A stretch of 59,119 bases of DNA from Paulinella micropora (taxonomy: Eukaryota; Cercozoa; Imbricatea; Euglyphida): the NCBI GenBank assembly GCA_009731375.1, contig BJOX01000120.1, positions 422,938 to 482,056 of the forward strand. Direction: 5' to 3'. Of the stretch, positions 33,719 through 50,700 are shown piece after piece (positions within the stretch are counted from its first letter, which is position 1; each line of letters begins with the position of its first letter). The translations under genes and the position numbers were made by a program. The notes below the pieces were generated by a model that did not search any database, was not told where the DNA came from, and saw nothing but the letters and a program-made list of their open reading frames with translations.

Positions 33719-36149
33719 TCAAACATACACCAGGAATTCATGATCCTCGGATGCCATGAAGCCAGCCACACGGCCCATCGTGTTGGCCGAGGAGGAATCG
33801 GCACTCACAGTTCTGGAACAACACCGCCTTTGAAGGTCTACACTGACGCTAACCACATCCCAGACGATGTGACCTGGGAATGCATTCTGATGCCTGGCAG
33901 TGCGTCGCTTAGCTTCCTCGTTATCTTCCTCAATGGCCATAAGGCGGATCTCCTCTTCAGTTGGGATAGGTGGCTGCGTGACGACACGTTGCATGGTGAC
34001 TTTCCAGCGTCGGCAGGGACCGTATATGATGGATCGTTCGGCTCTTTCTGCGTTCGTTCTCGCCAGGAACGTAACTTGGGCTGAGGCCAGGTCGGTCCAC
34101 TTGGGAGAGGGGCTCGCTGAATCCGTAGGGCATACTCGGCCCGGTAACAGTACCTATCAGGGTGGAGGCCTGGATTATCAGGCGTCTTCTTTGTTGGTCG
34201 TCGGCAGGGCGGAGCACCGTGGGGGCCTCTCTTGCCCACCATAGGTCTGCACGTACGGCGCGGGTGTCTTCCGGAGCCCTCGAAATCACTCCTGCGACGA
34301 GATCCCGTTCGAGGCGGAGATAAGGCCTCCTGAAGTCCGTCGGCTCAACATCCAACAGCATGAGGTTGGTTGGTTGTGCAGGTTTGTCACCATCATGGGC
34401 CTTGTCAGGGTCTGCGTTCAGTATTGGGGGCAGGATCTGGTAGAAAAGACGCGCGTTTTCCCTGGTCGCGCATGGGTCTCGTTCGTCCGGGGACCACGAG
34501 AACGATTTCTTATCCTCTCCTCGTTTGAACCGCTTGACAATGGCACTGTAGTCTAGGATCAGGATGGAGGGGGGAAGGCCTTGCCTGCTGCCTGTCCAAC
34601 TTACACTGCGATTATCATAGGTGCCAGCCGTCCTTGTGGAGAGAAGCATGCACAGGGTAGGTCTGTTTGGGTCGTCTTCCATTAAGGTCAACGTAGACCC
34701 CACTTCTTCCCAGACGCTGCCGCATATTAGGGTTCGAGGTGTAAGGAAATTATCCAGTGCCCAGCCAGGGGCGGTGGGGCGCGGGAAGATCCTGATCGTG
34801 CGCGACGTCCATAGTAGGGATGGGGCATTCTTCATCTTCTCCGGTGACTGATATTGAATGCCCTGGAAGGTCTCACCATCCAAGTGTTCATTGGATTCTG
34901 GGGAATACTGTGCTGGAGGCGGTGTGTCCAAGGGCTTTCTCGCCGGTTGGTGGAAGTTGGGTAGGAAGGGTGGGGCCTTGATCCGTGGTTGGCTGGTCGG
35001 GGGCCCGAATTGCGGATTCCGGAGGTAGTGGTCGTAGCTGGGCTTGAGGTCTTCGAACCTTTCGCCGATCATCTGAATTTCTGACCGTTTGAGGTCAGAC
35101 CATCGGATTAGGTTGAGGAAGCAGAGGTGGAGTTGAGTACCCTGGGCCTTCGCCTCGACTGTGGTTATGGGTGTGAGGCGGTGTAGCGCGCAAATTTCCC
35201 CATCATTCCACGTAACTACTGAGAGGTATAAGCTGGGGCAGGGGAGCGCTGTGCGTCCGTAAAGGGGGAGATTGAAGTAGCGTGTACATCCTTCTGCCCG
35301 AAGTATACGTGTATCGCGATATTACCGTTTATGCTTGGGCTGTAGGGGCGGGCCCAGGGGGGTTTTCGTTTATGGGCCGTGGAAGTCACCAGGACCGCGT
35401 TGAGTGGGGCGTGGAAGAGGTGACGTAGCCAGTTCCAGATACTTGCGGGTATCGCCGTCCTTAAGGCCTGATTGACCGTTTGCACCAAGTGTTTGATACC
35501 ATAGGCAAAGCTGATAATGTCCGGTTCATCTGGTGCCGCCAATAATATCGTGTGGGTCGAGGCGTGGGCAGTATCCTGGAGTGAACGATGTAGGTGGTTC
35601 GGGATGCCTGCCCATTCCGTTGGTGACGGCTGCGGGTATGCTGGGGTGATTGCGGCGGGGAAGTCCGTTGTTGGCCAGGACATTTTGCAATCAGGGCCCT
35701 TCAGTCCAGTAGTGATAACGGGACGGGCATGCCGGAAGCGGACCCTTGGTGGGCCGTATTGGGGGCTGTTTAATGTAGTTTAAGACATCCATCCCTTTAA
35801 TCCAGGGTTGTGCATCGTGACACTTGAAATTGTAGGGCTGGTTCTGTATCAGGTCTCGCCGCTGGTATAGAATAACCATCAGGTGTGCTCGTACCTTGAG
35901 GCGGGTGAAGTCGGTCGTAAGGAAGACTGTACGTCGAGAATCCACGTACTTGGGGTAGATCCTCTTCCCCGCCTGGTCTACGTAGGCTTTGATCTTCCTG
36001 TCATTAGAGTGGCCGAAAACGGTGTAGATGTCCTCGAGCGGGGAAGACGGGTCCGCAAATACTCCACGGGACCGGGCATATAATTTGGTGGATGAGGAGA
36101 CGTAGCTCGCGGGGAAGAAGGTCGAGATATCAAGAAGGAAGGGGGCCAT
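33719..36149 (-). pseudogene. ORF1 region of the giant element (frameshifted, unknown function)
   Basis: Four minus-strand frames follow each other almost without gaps: 36149-35691 (MAPFLLDISTFFPASYVSSS), 35683-35216 (MSWPTTDFPAAITPAYPQPS), about 35220-33957 (open upstream of its first ATG; VVTWNDGEICALHRL, then LILDYSAIVKRFKRGED) and 33994-33719 (MQRVVTQPPIPTEEEIRLMA). At each boundary the sequence reads smoothly into the next frame, so one ~800-residue protein broken by single-base indels is likely. No zinc knuckle, RRM or esterase motif is visible. It lies about 90 nt from the right direct repeat, the position expected of a first ORF. Confidence 0.55.
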
Positions 36150-36238
36150 GATGGCTGTATGATTAGGGGTTGATCCACTTTGCAGGCGTGGTGGTCGGTG
36201 GATAATGAAGGTAAGGAAGGGAGGCGGGATCCCATCCA

Positions 36239-36363
36239 GCGCGCGCATGTGCGTAGATATTGGAATCATAATTGTATATAATAAGATTACGTGCATCACA
36301 AAGCATGTATCTGACAGTATCACATAACCATGCTGCATTACCTAGCATATACATACATAACAT

Positions 36364-36433
<70 letters not shown>

Positions 36434-36533
36434 CTGGGAAATCAGTATCATAAATATTCACAAATGATTACTTTGTAGAAGTAGTGTCAAAGTCAGTATT
36501 CTTGATTTTCACAAACGATTACCTCCATATTTT

Positions 36534-36536
<3 letters not shown>
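36239..36536. repeat. ~250-bp flanking direct repeat, right copy
   Basis: Same orientation and sequence as 18065-18310 apart from a longer (GA)n (36364-36432) and a few substitutions. It is followed by at least 54 T and then a gap, so whether homology extends beyond the poly-T cannot be seen. Confidence 0.9.
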
Positions 36537-36590
<54 letters not shown>

Positions 36591-37074
36591 NNNNNNNNNN
36601 NNNNNNNNNNNNNNNNNNNNNNNNNNNNNNNNNNNNNNNNNNNNNNNNNNNNNNNNNNNNNNNNNNNNNNNNNNNNNNNNNNNNNNNNNNNNNNNNNNNN
36701 NNNNNNNNNNNNNNNNNNNNNNNNNNNNNNNNNNNNNNNNNNNNNNNNNNNNNNNNNNNNNNNNNNNNNNNNNNNNNNNNNNNNNNNNNNNNNNNNNNNN
36801 NNNNNNNNNNNNNNNNNNNNNNNNNNNNNNNNNNNNNNNNNNNNNNNNNNNNNNNNNNNNNNNNNNNNNNNNNNNNNNNNNNNNNNNNNNNNNNNNNNNN
36901 NNNNNNNNNNNNNNNNNNNNNNNNNNNNNNNNNNNNNNNNNNNNNNNNNNNNNNNNNNNNNNNNNNNNNNNNNNNNNNNNNNNNNNNNNNNNNNNNNNNN
37001 NNNNNNNNNNNNNNNNNNNNNNNNNNNNNNNNNNNNNNNNNNNNNNNNNNNNNNNNNNNNNNNNNNNNNNNNNN
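36591..37074. other. Assembly gap (484 N) within poly-T
   Basis: Poly-T on both sides; the outer boundary of the right direct repeat is hidden here. Confidence 1.
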
Positions 37075-37114
<40 letters not shown>

Positions 37115-39059
37115 TTGAACGCAAACACAGTGGTTTATCGGGGCGTTGATCGGTATAAACCGGTCACACACGGACCTTACCTCACCTTTCAGGTGACTGC
37201 GGTTCGCCGGAACTTGAGACTCAGTCATAGTTAGACAGAGGCTCTTGAAGTCAGGTTGCACACAGACCGGCACTTTAATCCGAAGCCGCGGCATCAACTC
37301 AGCCTCGGAACTGAACTACCAGACCGTGACAGCAAACTAAACTCAGGCTGTGACTAAGTGCGCGAGAAACTGTAACTTCGAGTCCGGGCCTGCTCAGACT
37401 CAATCACTGTTATGGCCCTAGTATATACAAAATATCCGAGTCATATTACTGATAACTTCAATAAATAGTGTAACGGGTGGCACAATTGCGGACTCAGTAT
37501 GAACTATTCAGTAACCGGGCAGCAGTTACTCCTAATTCGGTGGCACGGTGACTCAGCTTAATAAACTTCAATATTAATACTGCCCTTTACAGAAATGAGT
37601 CATATTGCTGAGAACTCAGACTTAATAGCCTGTTAGTACTATCATACCAACTTGAACTTGAGTTTGACCATCCAACGCTCCGGGCCGCCCCTTAGTTCTA
37701 TGTCAATGGTGTCATTGAATAAATGCGTACACTAATACTCGTCTTACTACCAATAGGGCACAGTGAGCCGCGAATACGTCCTTATATTAATAAGTGATAT
37801 ATATATATATATATATATATACATTTTAATATATATATATAACGCGACTCAACTTGAAACGTGCAAATGTCACAGCTGAGGTCGTGGATTACTCTCAAGT
37901 AACTTTCACTTAACGTACCAGTCCGCATAAGTATTATCAATTCAGACTCCTCACATGACTGCAGCAGATGATCCGGTCTCGACTCTCGTGAATCGATAAT
38001 ATTAATAAACTTATGATCGATATAAAAGGTCTCATACGTCGACGACAAGTTTGTACGTACTTACAACTTGAAATAGCAGTAAATCAGTAACTGCAGAGTC
38101 AAAGAATGAGCTGCCACCGAGCCTGCCTTTGGTCCTGATCGGGTCAGTAACTTGTCGGAAAATGACTTTAATGAAATCCGAGGCTCAAGTAACATCATCA
38201 GCCTCAGACGGTCCAGCGGGTCCAGCTGAGTGGATGCGGATCAACTAGGTAGTAGTGGTAACTCAGTCAACACATTACTGTAGACAGCCAGTCGACAGTA
38301 TTGTGCCGCAGTAGTGGACTCAATAAATTATTGAAAGTCCGAAGCCCGCCGCCTAAATCGGCAGCGTGTCTCAGTATATCAGAACACAATACCCGATATG
38401 TTCCTCCACAAACTCGTTGTAAATTTGGAGAAAACAAACATAGCGTCTTGCGGTTGTAAGAAATTTTTAGGTTGCTACGCAATCCAAGTGAGACATTGCA
38501 GTGGATTGGGCGACTGCGAAATGCACGACGAAGAACGAAGGAGATTTAGGAGAGAGAGAAAGGAGAAAAGAAAGAAAAGGAAGGAGAACGCCGAAGGAGA
38601 ACGAAGGGCTGGTGGGGTTGAGCACGGCCGTGCAGCCAAGCTCATGCTAGCTCATGCAAGCTCATGCAAGCTCATGCAAGCTCAAGCAAGCTCAAGCAAG
38701 CTCAAGCAAGCTCAAGCAAGCTCAAGCAAGCTCAAGCATGCTTATGCGGCGGCCCAACCAAGTTTCACGCAAGCTCACGCAGCGGCCTTGCGGTGGATCG
38801 GGGACAGCGCTCCGACGCCTTCGGAAGCGGCCCCGGTGGACATGGCCACGTCCTGATCAGCATCGTCATCCTGCCACATGCACCAGAGAAACATAAATGT
38901 AAATATGGATATGTAGATAGATGGATAAAGATATAGAAATAAAGAACGTGGGTGCACATAGCCACGTCCTGATCAGCATCGTCATCCTACCAATCACAAA
39001 TAAATGTAAATATGAATCAGTAGATAGATGGATAAAAGTATAGAGAGGTAGAGAAGGAG

Positions 39060-39060
<1 letters not shown>
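37075..39060. other. Intergenic, with a 10-bp minisatellite and a ~115-bp tandem duplication
   Basis: 37110-38400 is unique AT-moderate sequence without a gene. 38641-38740 is a tandem 10-mer (agctcaagca / agctcatgca, about ten copies), open on the + strand as a Ser/Lys/Gln/Ala run in a doubtful ORF (38398-38856). 38841-39040 holds two copies of a ~115 bp unit starting 'ccacgtcctgatcagcatcg'. Confidence 0.65.
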
Positions 39061-39098
<38 letters not shown>

Positions 39099-39153
39099 AG
39101 AGAGAGAGAGCTGTGCAATCTCTGCTGGCTCTTCTGTCTTGTATGTATGTATG

Positions 39154-39220
<67 letters not shown>

Positions 39221-39484
39221 GCAATCTCGGCCACTTCTTCGGTCTTGTAGGAGACAGATATGCCGATCTCGTCAATGCATGCATGTATGTATGTATGTAT
39301 GTATGTATGTATGTATGTATGTATGTATGTATGTGTGTGTGTATGTATGTATGCAACCTCGGCCACTTTTTTAGTCTTCTAGGACACAGATGTGCCGATC
39401 TCGTCAATGCATGCATGTATGTATGTATGTATGTATGTATGTATGTATGTATGTATGTATGTATGTATGTATGTATGTATGTAT

Positions 39485-44553
<5,069 letters not shown>

Positions 44554-44835
44554 ACTTGTCGCTAAAGAGCAAGAGTACACAAGAGATTACTACTAACTCT
44601 AGTACTAACTCTTTGACCAAGGCTGGACTTTGAAGATTTAGAAGCAAGGTGTCCAGAAGGAAAGAAAATTTCAAGTTTCGCCCTTTGCCATATTTTCTGA
44701 AGTGGGCCGGCGTTTTATGCCATGTTTTCACTGGTGGGCCGGCTGTTCCACCGTGTGTGCTGATTTTTTTTGTGAACCTGTCCAAACAAACAGCTGTTGC
44801 AACCAACAACTTTCTTCTGTGTTTACTCAATTGAA
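44554..44835. promoter_or_regulatory. Shared divergent promoter region of MAD2 and the E2 gene
   Basis: Only 282 bp separate the two start codons, which point away from each other, so it must hold both promoters and 5' UTRs. It contains two identical copies of GTGGGCCGGC (44702-44711 and 44734-44743), 32 bp apart. No TATA box is obvious. Confidence 0.6.
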
Positions 44836-45579
44836 ATGTCGGCACTCAAAAGAATCGCAGTCGAAATGAAGAAGATGGCCAAGGACACCCCTGAAGGTTT
44901 TCAAAATCATTCGTTGTTGTCAGAGCATAGCGAAACAGAAAAATGCTCTTACAGGGGTCACAGCCAAGCCAGTGAAAGCTGATGATCTCATGGTTTGGGA
45001 AGGTGACTAGCTGCAGTTGCGGGAAGTGAATCAAAGACAATCGCTGTTGTTTTCTTGCAGCTGTTATCACTGGGCCAGCAGGCACGCCCTATGCAGGGGG
45101 TTCGTTTAAGGTCCAACATATTTGCCCTGGTGAGTGCTCCAAATATGAGCTTTCTTACAGTTGAGCATCGTCTTCCCAGCTAATTACCCCTTCAAACCGC
45201 CTGAGGTGAGCTTTGTTCGATTGTTTACGTTGACACAATCGTTCGCTCAATACAGGTAAAGTTTATCACCAAGATTTACCACTGCAATGTGGACGACAAA
45301 GGATTGTTGTGCGGGGTGGATATGCTCAAGGTTCCAGTCACACATTTCCCCATCGGCGCACTTTGATTTCATGTAATTAACTTCGTTATGTCTGTTTCGC
45401 AGGATTCCTGGTCTCCCTCCATCATGCTGCCTCAAATTCTGACAACGCTGAGAGAATTCCTCGGGTCGCCCAACCCAGACTCACCGCTCAATGCGGATGC
45501 GGCCAAACTTTATAAGGCAGACCAGAACAAATATAATGCCACGGTCAAGGAGTGGGTTAAGAAGTATGCTTCTTCATAA
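44836..45579 (+). CDS. Ubiquitin-conjugating enzyme E2 (UBC fold), 6 exons
   Basis: Exons 44836-44896, 44955-45002, 45061-45110, 45161-45205, 45256-45330 and 45403-45579 give 151 aa, the usual size of a class I E2. Introns are only 50-72 nt. The protein begins MSALKRIAVEMKKMAKD (helix 1), then ITGPAGTPYAGGSFKLSIVF, the NYPFKPPEVKF loop and IYHCNVDDKGLLCGVDMLKD. The last segment contains the HxN motif as HCN (as in UBE2E) and the catalytic Cys at residue 87. The C-terminal helices include LREFLGSPNPDSPLNADAA and end EWVKKYASS. It accepts ubiquitin from E1 and passes it to substrates with an E3; closest by eye to the UBE2D/E group. Two donors are weak after GT (gtccaa, gttcca), but the frame and domain require them. 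The gene is divergent from MAD2. Confidence 0.96.
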
Positions 45580-46338
45580 GACTTGGCTAAGCTCTCTAAT
45601 ATGCATACCACTCGTTTTCCTCATCCCCAATCAGCCATGGCCAGACTGAGGCTTTTAGGACACCAGCTGCCTCACCTCAGCTCAACGGAACCGTGGTACC
45701 CGTGAGTCAAACCATCCTTTCACAATCCGGGCATTTTCAAAAGGGCTACGAACCTGATTGCTGTGTCGCAGAGTTCAAAAAAGTTTCCATATAGATCGTA
45801 TTCCAAAATTAACAGTCATGGTTTGTAGAGACTTCTGATTCTGCTTGCATAATCAGGACATAACTGCTCTGAATATTGATACCACGATGTGGATGTATTC
45901 AATCACCACTGAACTTACAATTAGTAACATTTATTTTGGATTTAATATTTTTGTTTATGTCTAGTCGTTTGTGATCAATTACTCTTAATACCGATTTTTA
46001 GCGTCCTCAGCCTTAACCATAGCTTGTGCAAGTATTGCTTTGATTACATCACACCATCGACTACTGTGGCACGGTTTGTAAAGAGGCTGGTGTATTGTAA
46101 TGCCATTAACACCCTCTCGGATAAGCTCACGACTGGTCTTTTAAATTGCTCAGCAAAGGGGAGCAGACGTTTCTCTCTGACTTTCCAGCTTAATCCCGAT
46201 CGGAGCCTTCACACTTGCAAAATCCCGGCCCTCTATCTCTATCAGTTTAATTATCAATACTCTTTACGCAAGCTGCGACGGAGCTTTCTATTGTTTGTAT
46301 ATATTAATACTGACCCAGCCGTGTCGGTGGTGGCAAGC

Positions 46339-46383
<45 letters not shown>

Positions 46384-46679
46384 GCAGGCACTGTTTGGTT
46401 ACAATAATATGTTAATGATAAAATACTTGCCACTCGTAAATGTTTAGTGGAAGACGAGATAGAATGGAAGAGTTAACTGACTAAGAGTGTAGGCAGATAG
46501 ATATTAATAACTTGAAATATGCGACCACCCCTATACACAGTGATGTATAATATAGATGAGCTATGTCTAGTCAAGATATAGTTATGCACGTTTTTACATA
46601 TACTTTGGGCCGGTTGAAAACAATATCATACTATAATATTGTTACAGTAGTACGACATCAAGTTAAGATGATAACAAAT
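45580..46679. other. E2 3' flank and intergenic region with poly-T
   Basis: No gene recognised. A run of ~40 T at 46341-46380 may be the poly(A) of an unrecognised minus-strand retrocopy or a low-complexity tract. The stretch ends at the ATTA target duplication of the gypsy element (46680-46683). Confidence 0.5.
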
Positions 46680-46683
46680 ATTA

Positions 46684-46917
46684 TGCAATGCCCCCAACGA
46701 TAGCTCGTAAAAAGTCGGTAATACAACCAAACACAGTCCTCAAGAATGAGAATGATGTCTTGTATTAGGTCAGTGAAGCCAAAAAGGAAAACGGCAACAG
46801 ACCAGGAATAAAATGGTATCAGGTCCAATCCGGATAAATAATACTGAAAAACAAGCTGGTGCACCTGTCACCAGGAAAAGGTATTTTTTACCGGCTATCC
46901 GGGGGGTGATGCCTACA
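46684..46917 (-). repeat. 3' LTR of the gypsy element
   Basis: Read on +, starts TGCAATGCCCCC and ends GATGCCTACA. It matches 57057-57293 with few differences, including a three-base indel (gtcttgtatt versus gtctcgttgtatt). Confidence 0.95.
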
Positions 46918-47759
46918 GTACCCCCTCCCGATTTTATGACGGAAATAGCATTTTCGTCATACACCTTCTGATTTCTTTCTGCAAATAGTATGCGCTATGG
47001 AGTCATGCCACACAGCGCATCGACCCACGGATAGACGCTAAAAGACGATAAATATATCCTCATACGGCACGTCAAAGCGGATTCTCTAGCCTTTCTTGTA
47101 AATTTTGAACTCCTTCCCCTCAATTTCTTTTTTTTTCTTTTTTTTTTCGGCAGTATGTCAAGAACAAACGTACAATTAATAAAAAAATACAAGCAACGTG
47201 GTGCTGTAGTACGATTCCCCCTTTGATCTCCTTCTTCTTCTTATCATTATCATTATTATTATTATTATTCACAGGGAGATCGTAAGTACATTGTCTTTTT
47301 TAATGACATACCCTTGTATAAGGCGGATATCCTATGATATAGTATTAGGGGGCCAGTCCTAATAGCTATATCCGAAGTCGAGGTGTATGTACCCGACCCT
47401 GCGATATACCGACACAAGTAGAGATTGACCGTGCTCAGGTACGACAGTATATAATCTATCGTAAAAAATAATTTAATGAACAGTTTCAGAGAACATTTAA
47501 TTTTCGAGAACATCATCCCAGGACTTGGAAAGGGTCATACCCGGGAACACATCGCTCAATACACTAGCGATCCCCGTATACGGTGTAGTATCATCGTCGA
47601 TCGACCTTTCGCACTCGTCTGTTGCGATCGAATGCCAAGTTATATCACTGAGTCTTTTTAATATTCATATTGATAACTGATGATGCATGATCAAATCATG
47701 ATACGCCGTGGGCAATCAATCAGTTTATTTGAGACGCATAAAGAAAAATAGTTTCTTTG
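46918..47759 (-). other. Gypsy 3' internal region with polypurine tract
   Basis: Immediately inside the 3' LTR the coding strand reads CGGGAGGGGG (plus-strand 46921-46930), a polypurine tract for plus-strand priming. The rest, between the pol stop at 47760 and the PPT, shows no envelope or third ORF. Confidence 0.8.
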
Positions 47760-50700
47760 TCACTGCCTTCGTCGTCTGGCGCGGATTTCTTTGCCTGGTG
47801 GAGGACCACCAACAAAAGTCAGATCGAACTTTGACTGTTCGAGAATGTCCCAGATCTTATTAGGGATTCCGCCCAACGATAATTCAAAAGGGACATCAAG
47901 CACTCCTCTTGGCAGTGTCTGAATGGTCCACGCAGTGTAATCCTTGTCTCTGGGAGTAATTGTATCATCCCATGTCTCGAGACTTTTTGCGTCTTTATAT
48001 ACTGGCAGATAATGTCTTGCCTTTGGATCCTCAACCGGGTCCATACTTCTCCAGAACTGGAGTATCGGTTGTACTATCTTTGCGGCTGATGATATTTTGA
48101 GTGTCCGTGTGACACGCATCTGTCGTGGGACCGCCACGACCCGCATCAAGTATAAGTCTGAGAGAGTGTCATCAGCGACATGTTGTTCCGCTGGTCTCAT
48201 CAGATAGAAAACATTTTTCACCCATGCGATGGTTGCTATCGCATCGCCTTCCTTCCATCGCTCATGGACAATCTCAACGTTGCCCGCGTTTGGGTCAGTG
48301 TCCGTCCCCTCCTCCTCCTGGTGGACGTCCTTTGATCTCATCGACCTCATCGCCTTCCTCGGTTGGTCGTTGATAAGATCATTCCGCGCTCTCCTTAGCT
48401 GCGCCTCTGTGATCTTCTCCTTCTTTCCGCTATGCTCTCGCGGAGACTTGGACTGAGTCCCCACCGCGCTTATGCGGTCAGTCTTCTCCTTGCTGTCCAC
48501 CTCACTCTCCTCCTTCTCAGCTATCGGTGCCCGATAAGCATCGTCTTGGTCTATGCCAGCCTCCTTGTGGATGGGCGGCACCTCTTTGAAATCATCCTTC
48601 ATCCGTTTTAACGCCTCCTCAACGGATTCATCTTCCAGTAAGAAGGGATCATACTTAATCAGCCTTCTTACATTCACAATTTGCACCTTCCCTCTACCCC
48701 TGATCTTGTAATTCAGAGGTCCCGTCTGTTCCATAATCTGATAAGGTCCTTTCCAGTGAGTGAACAGCTTAGAGCTGACTCCCTTCGGGACTTGAGGATG
48801 GTACAATAGTACAATATCCCCGACCTGGAACTTGATCTGATCCAAGTGCGCTTGTCGCACCCCTTCAGCATCAGTCTTTCGGCGCTCCGCCTCTCTATGC
48901 GCCCTGACTATTTGTTCCGCCTCCATCTTCACTCTAAGTCTCATCCCAAACAACTCATCCGCATCCGCCCAAGTGTCTTTTGGGTGAAGGAGCGAAGTCG
49001 GGATATCAGGCTCACGCCCATATACTAACTGATATGGCGAGATTGAGCTCTTCGAGCCTCCTAACGCCGTAGAGGGTAGACAGTTCATTGCAAACGCAAA
49101 TGATGGTGCTGCCTCGACCCATGCTCTTTGATTCTCCTTCTTCGTGCAATACATCTTTAGCGAGGCTTTGAGGGGTCTGTGTACCCGCTCGATTTTCCCA
49201 TTTGCTCGCGGGTTATAGGCAGTAACATATTGCCATTTCATCCCGTAATACTTAGATAGTTTGTCGATGACCTCGTTATTAAAGTCCGAGCCTCGATCAG
49301 AACATATCTTTCTTGGTACTCCGATCTGTGAGATGATCCTATCGATCAGCGCCTCGGCCGTCGTCTTGCCGGTAACGTCTTTGACAGGGATGATCCACAC
49401 ATAGTTGGTGGCTCTGTCAATAGCCGTAAGGAGGTATTTGTAACCATCCTTCGATTCTGGGAAAGGTCCCACATGATCAATGTGTATAAACTCAAACATC
49501 CCCGCATGAAGAGGAAATTCGCCAATCAGGCCGAAATTTGCCTTCAGTGGTGTTTTGTTTATCTTGCACGGGATGCATGCATCCACCGCCTGATCTATCT
49601 CCTCCTTCATCTTCTTCCACCAGAATCGCCTCGCTACGAACATATGAGTTCGTTGTCGACCCGGATGCGCCAAAAGTGGGCAATTGTGGGCTGCGACAAA
49701 TATAAATCGTCTCAGACTCTCCGGTACCCAAAGGGTCCATTTGTCCGGCTGTGACGCATAGCGACCGTGAAGGCCCTTGTACCACAGTAGACCATCTCTC
49801 CATCCCATCTCCTTCATCTGATCTTTGATCGCTTTCGTCATCCGTAGCTCATCCGGGTTCTGATATAACTGTATCAGTTCTTTAAACTCCGGATCTTGAG
49901 CCTGTTGTTGCCTCCATGCGGTAGGCGAGGCTATATGGATAGTACCATCTTCTAGCCGTACCCCGATTTTTTCCGGGTCGTCGTCTAGGTCACTTCTCCG
50001 CTCTTGAGGAGGCTCCGCATAAACATCCTGCGTCTCCTCTTCCTCTCTTATGTTCGCCTTCGCATTCTCATATACCTCATAGGACCACTCAGCGTCCTCC
50101 TGGGTATGTAGCTCACAACATATCCCGTGATCCGGGCCTTGTGGACTGTACCGTAGACCTGTGCGGTCATATCGGACTCCACTCGCCATCTCCATCGCCT
50201 CAATGTGGCTGACCTCATACACCTTGTCAGTGGACAAGTCTTCCATCTCCACCGTGGACACCAACGCCGATACTTCTGAGTTAAACTCTAGCCTAGAGAG
50301 GCTATCAGCGACCACATTTCGCTTTCCCGGTAGATGGACCATTGTAAAATCGAAACAAGACAAGAACGCTTGCCACCGCGCCAGCCGTCCCGTCTGTTCA
50401 TGATTCATCAACCATAACAGGTTATGATGATCAGTTCTGACAGTAAATTGAGGTCCTCCCCACAAATACTCTCTGAGCCTCTTGAGGGCCCATACTACCG
50501 CCAACGCCTCTCTTTGCCTTGTGCAATAGTTTCTCTCCGCCGCACACAACTTCCTACTAATAAACATGATTGGGCGTAATTTCTTCTCCTCATCCTCTTG
50601 TTGTAATACAGCCCCAATCGCAAACTTAGATGCGTCTGTATCGACTACGAATTGTTTCGTAAAGTCGGGCATCGTTAACACCAGTCCTCCGTCTTTCGGG

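Larger units (their letters stand above)
18311..36238 (-). mobile_element. Giant (~18 kb) non-LTR retroelement, R2/NeSL-like, decayed
   Basis: All recognisable ORFs between ~20.2 and 36.15 kb lie on the minus strand and form one series: an unknown ORF1 region, Ulp1 protease, basic/SR-rich linker, USP-like protease, unknown segment, RNase H, RT, CCHC zinc motif and restriction-like endonuclease (RLE). After ~1.8 kb of apparent 3' UTR there is a poly(A) (poly-T on +). Ulp1 proteases with RT-RLE are known from NeSL and Utopia elements, and OTU proteases from Dualen. The USP-like domain, RNase H placement and overall length are what I do not recognise. Several frameshifts, two in-frame TAGs and three 10-N gaps at or near G runs mean the copy is inactive, misassembled, or both. 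Unity as one element is inferred from strand, order and flanks. Confidence 0.75.

Noticed and set aside
38398-38856. 152-aa ORF with Ser/Lys/Gln/Ala repeats
   Set aside because: Most of it is a 10-bp minisatellite, the rest has no recognisable domain and no splice context; kept only as a repeat note.
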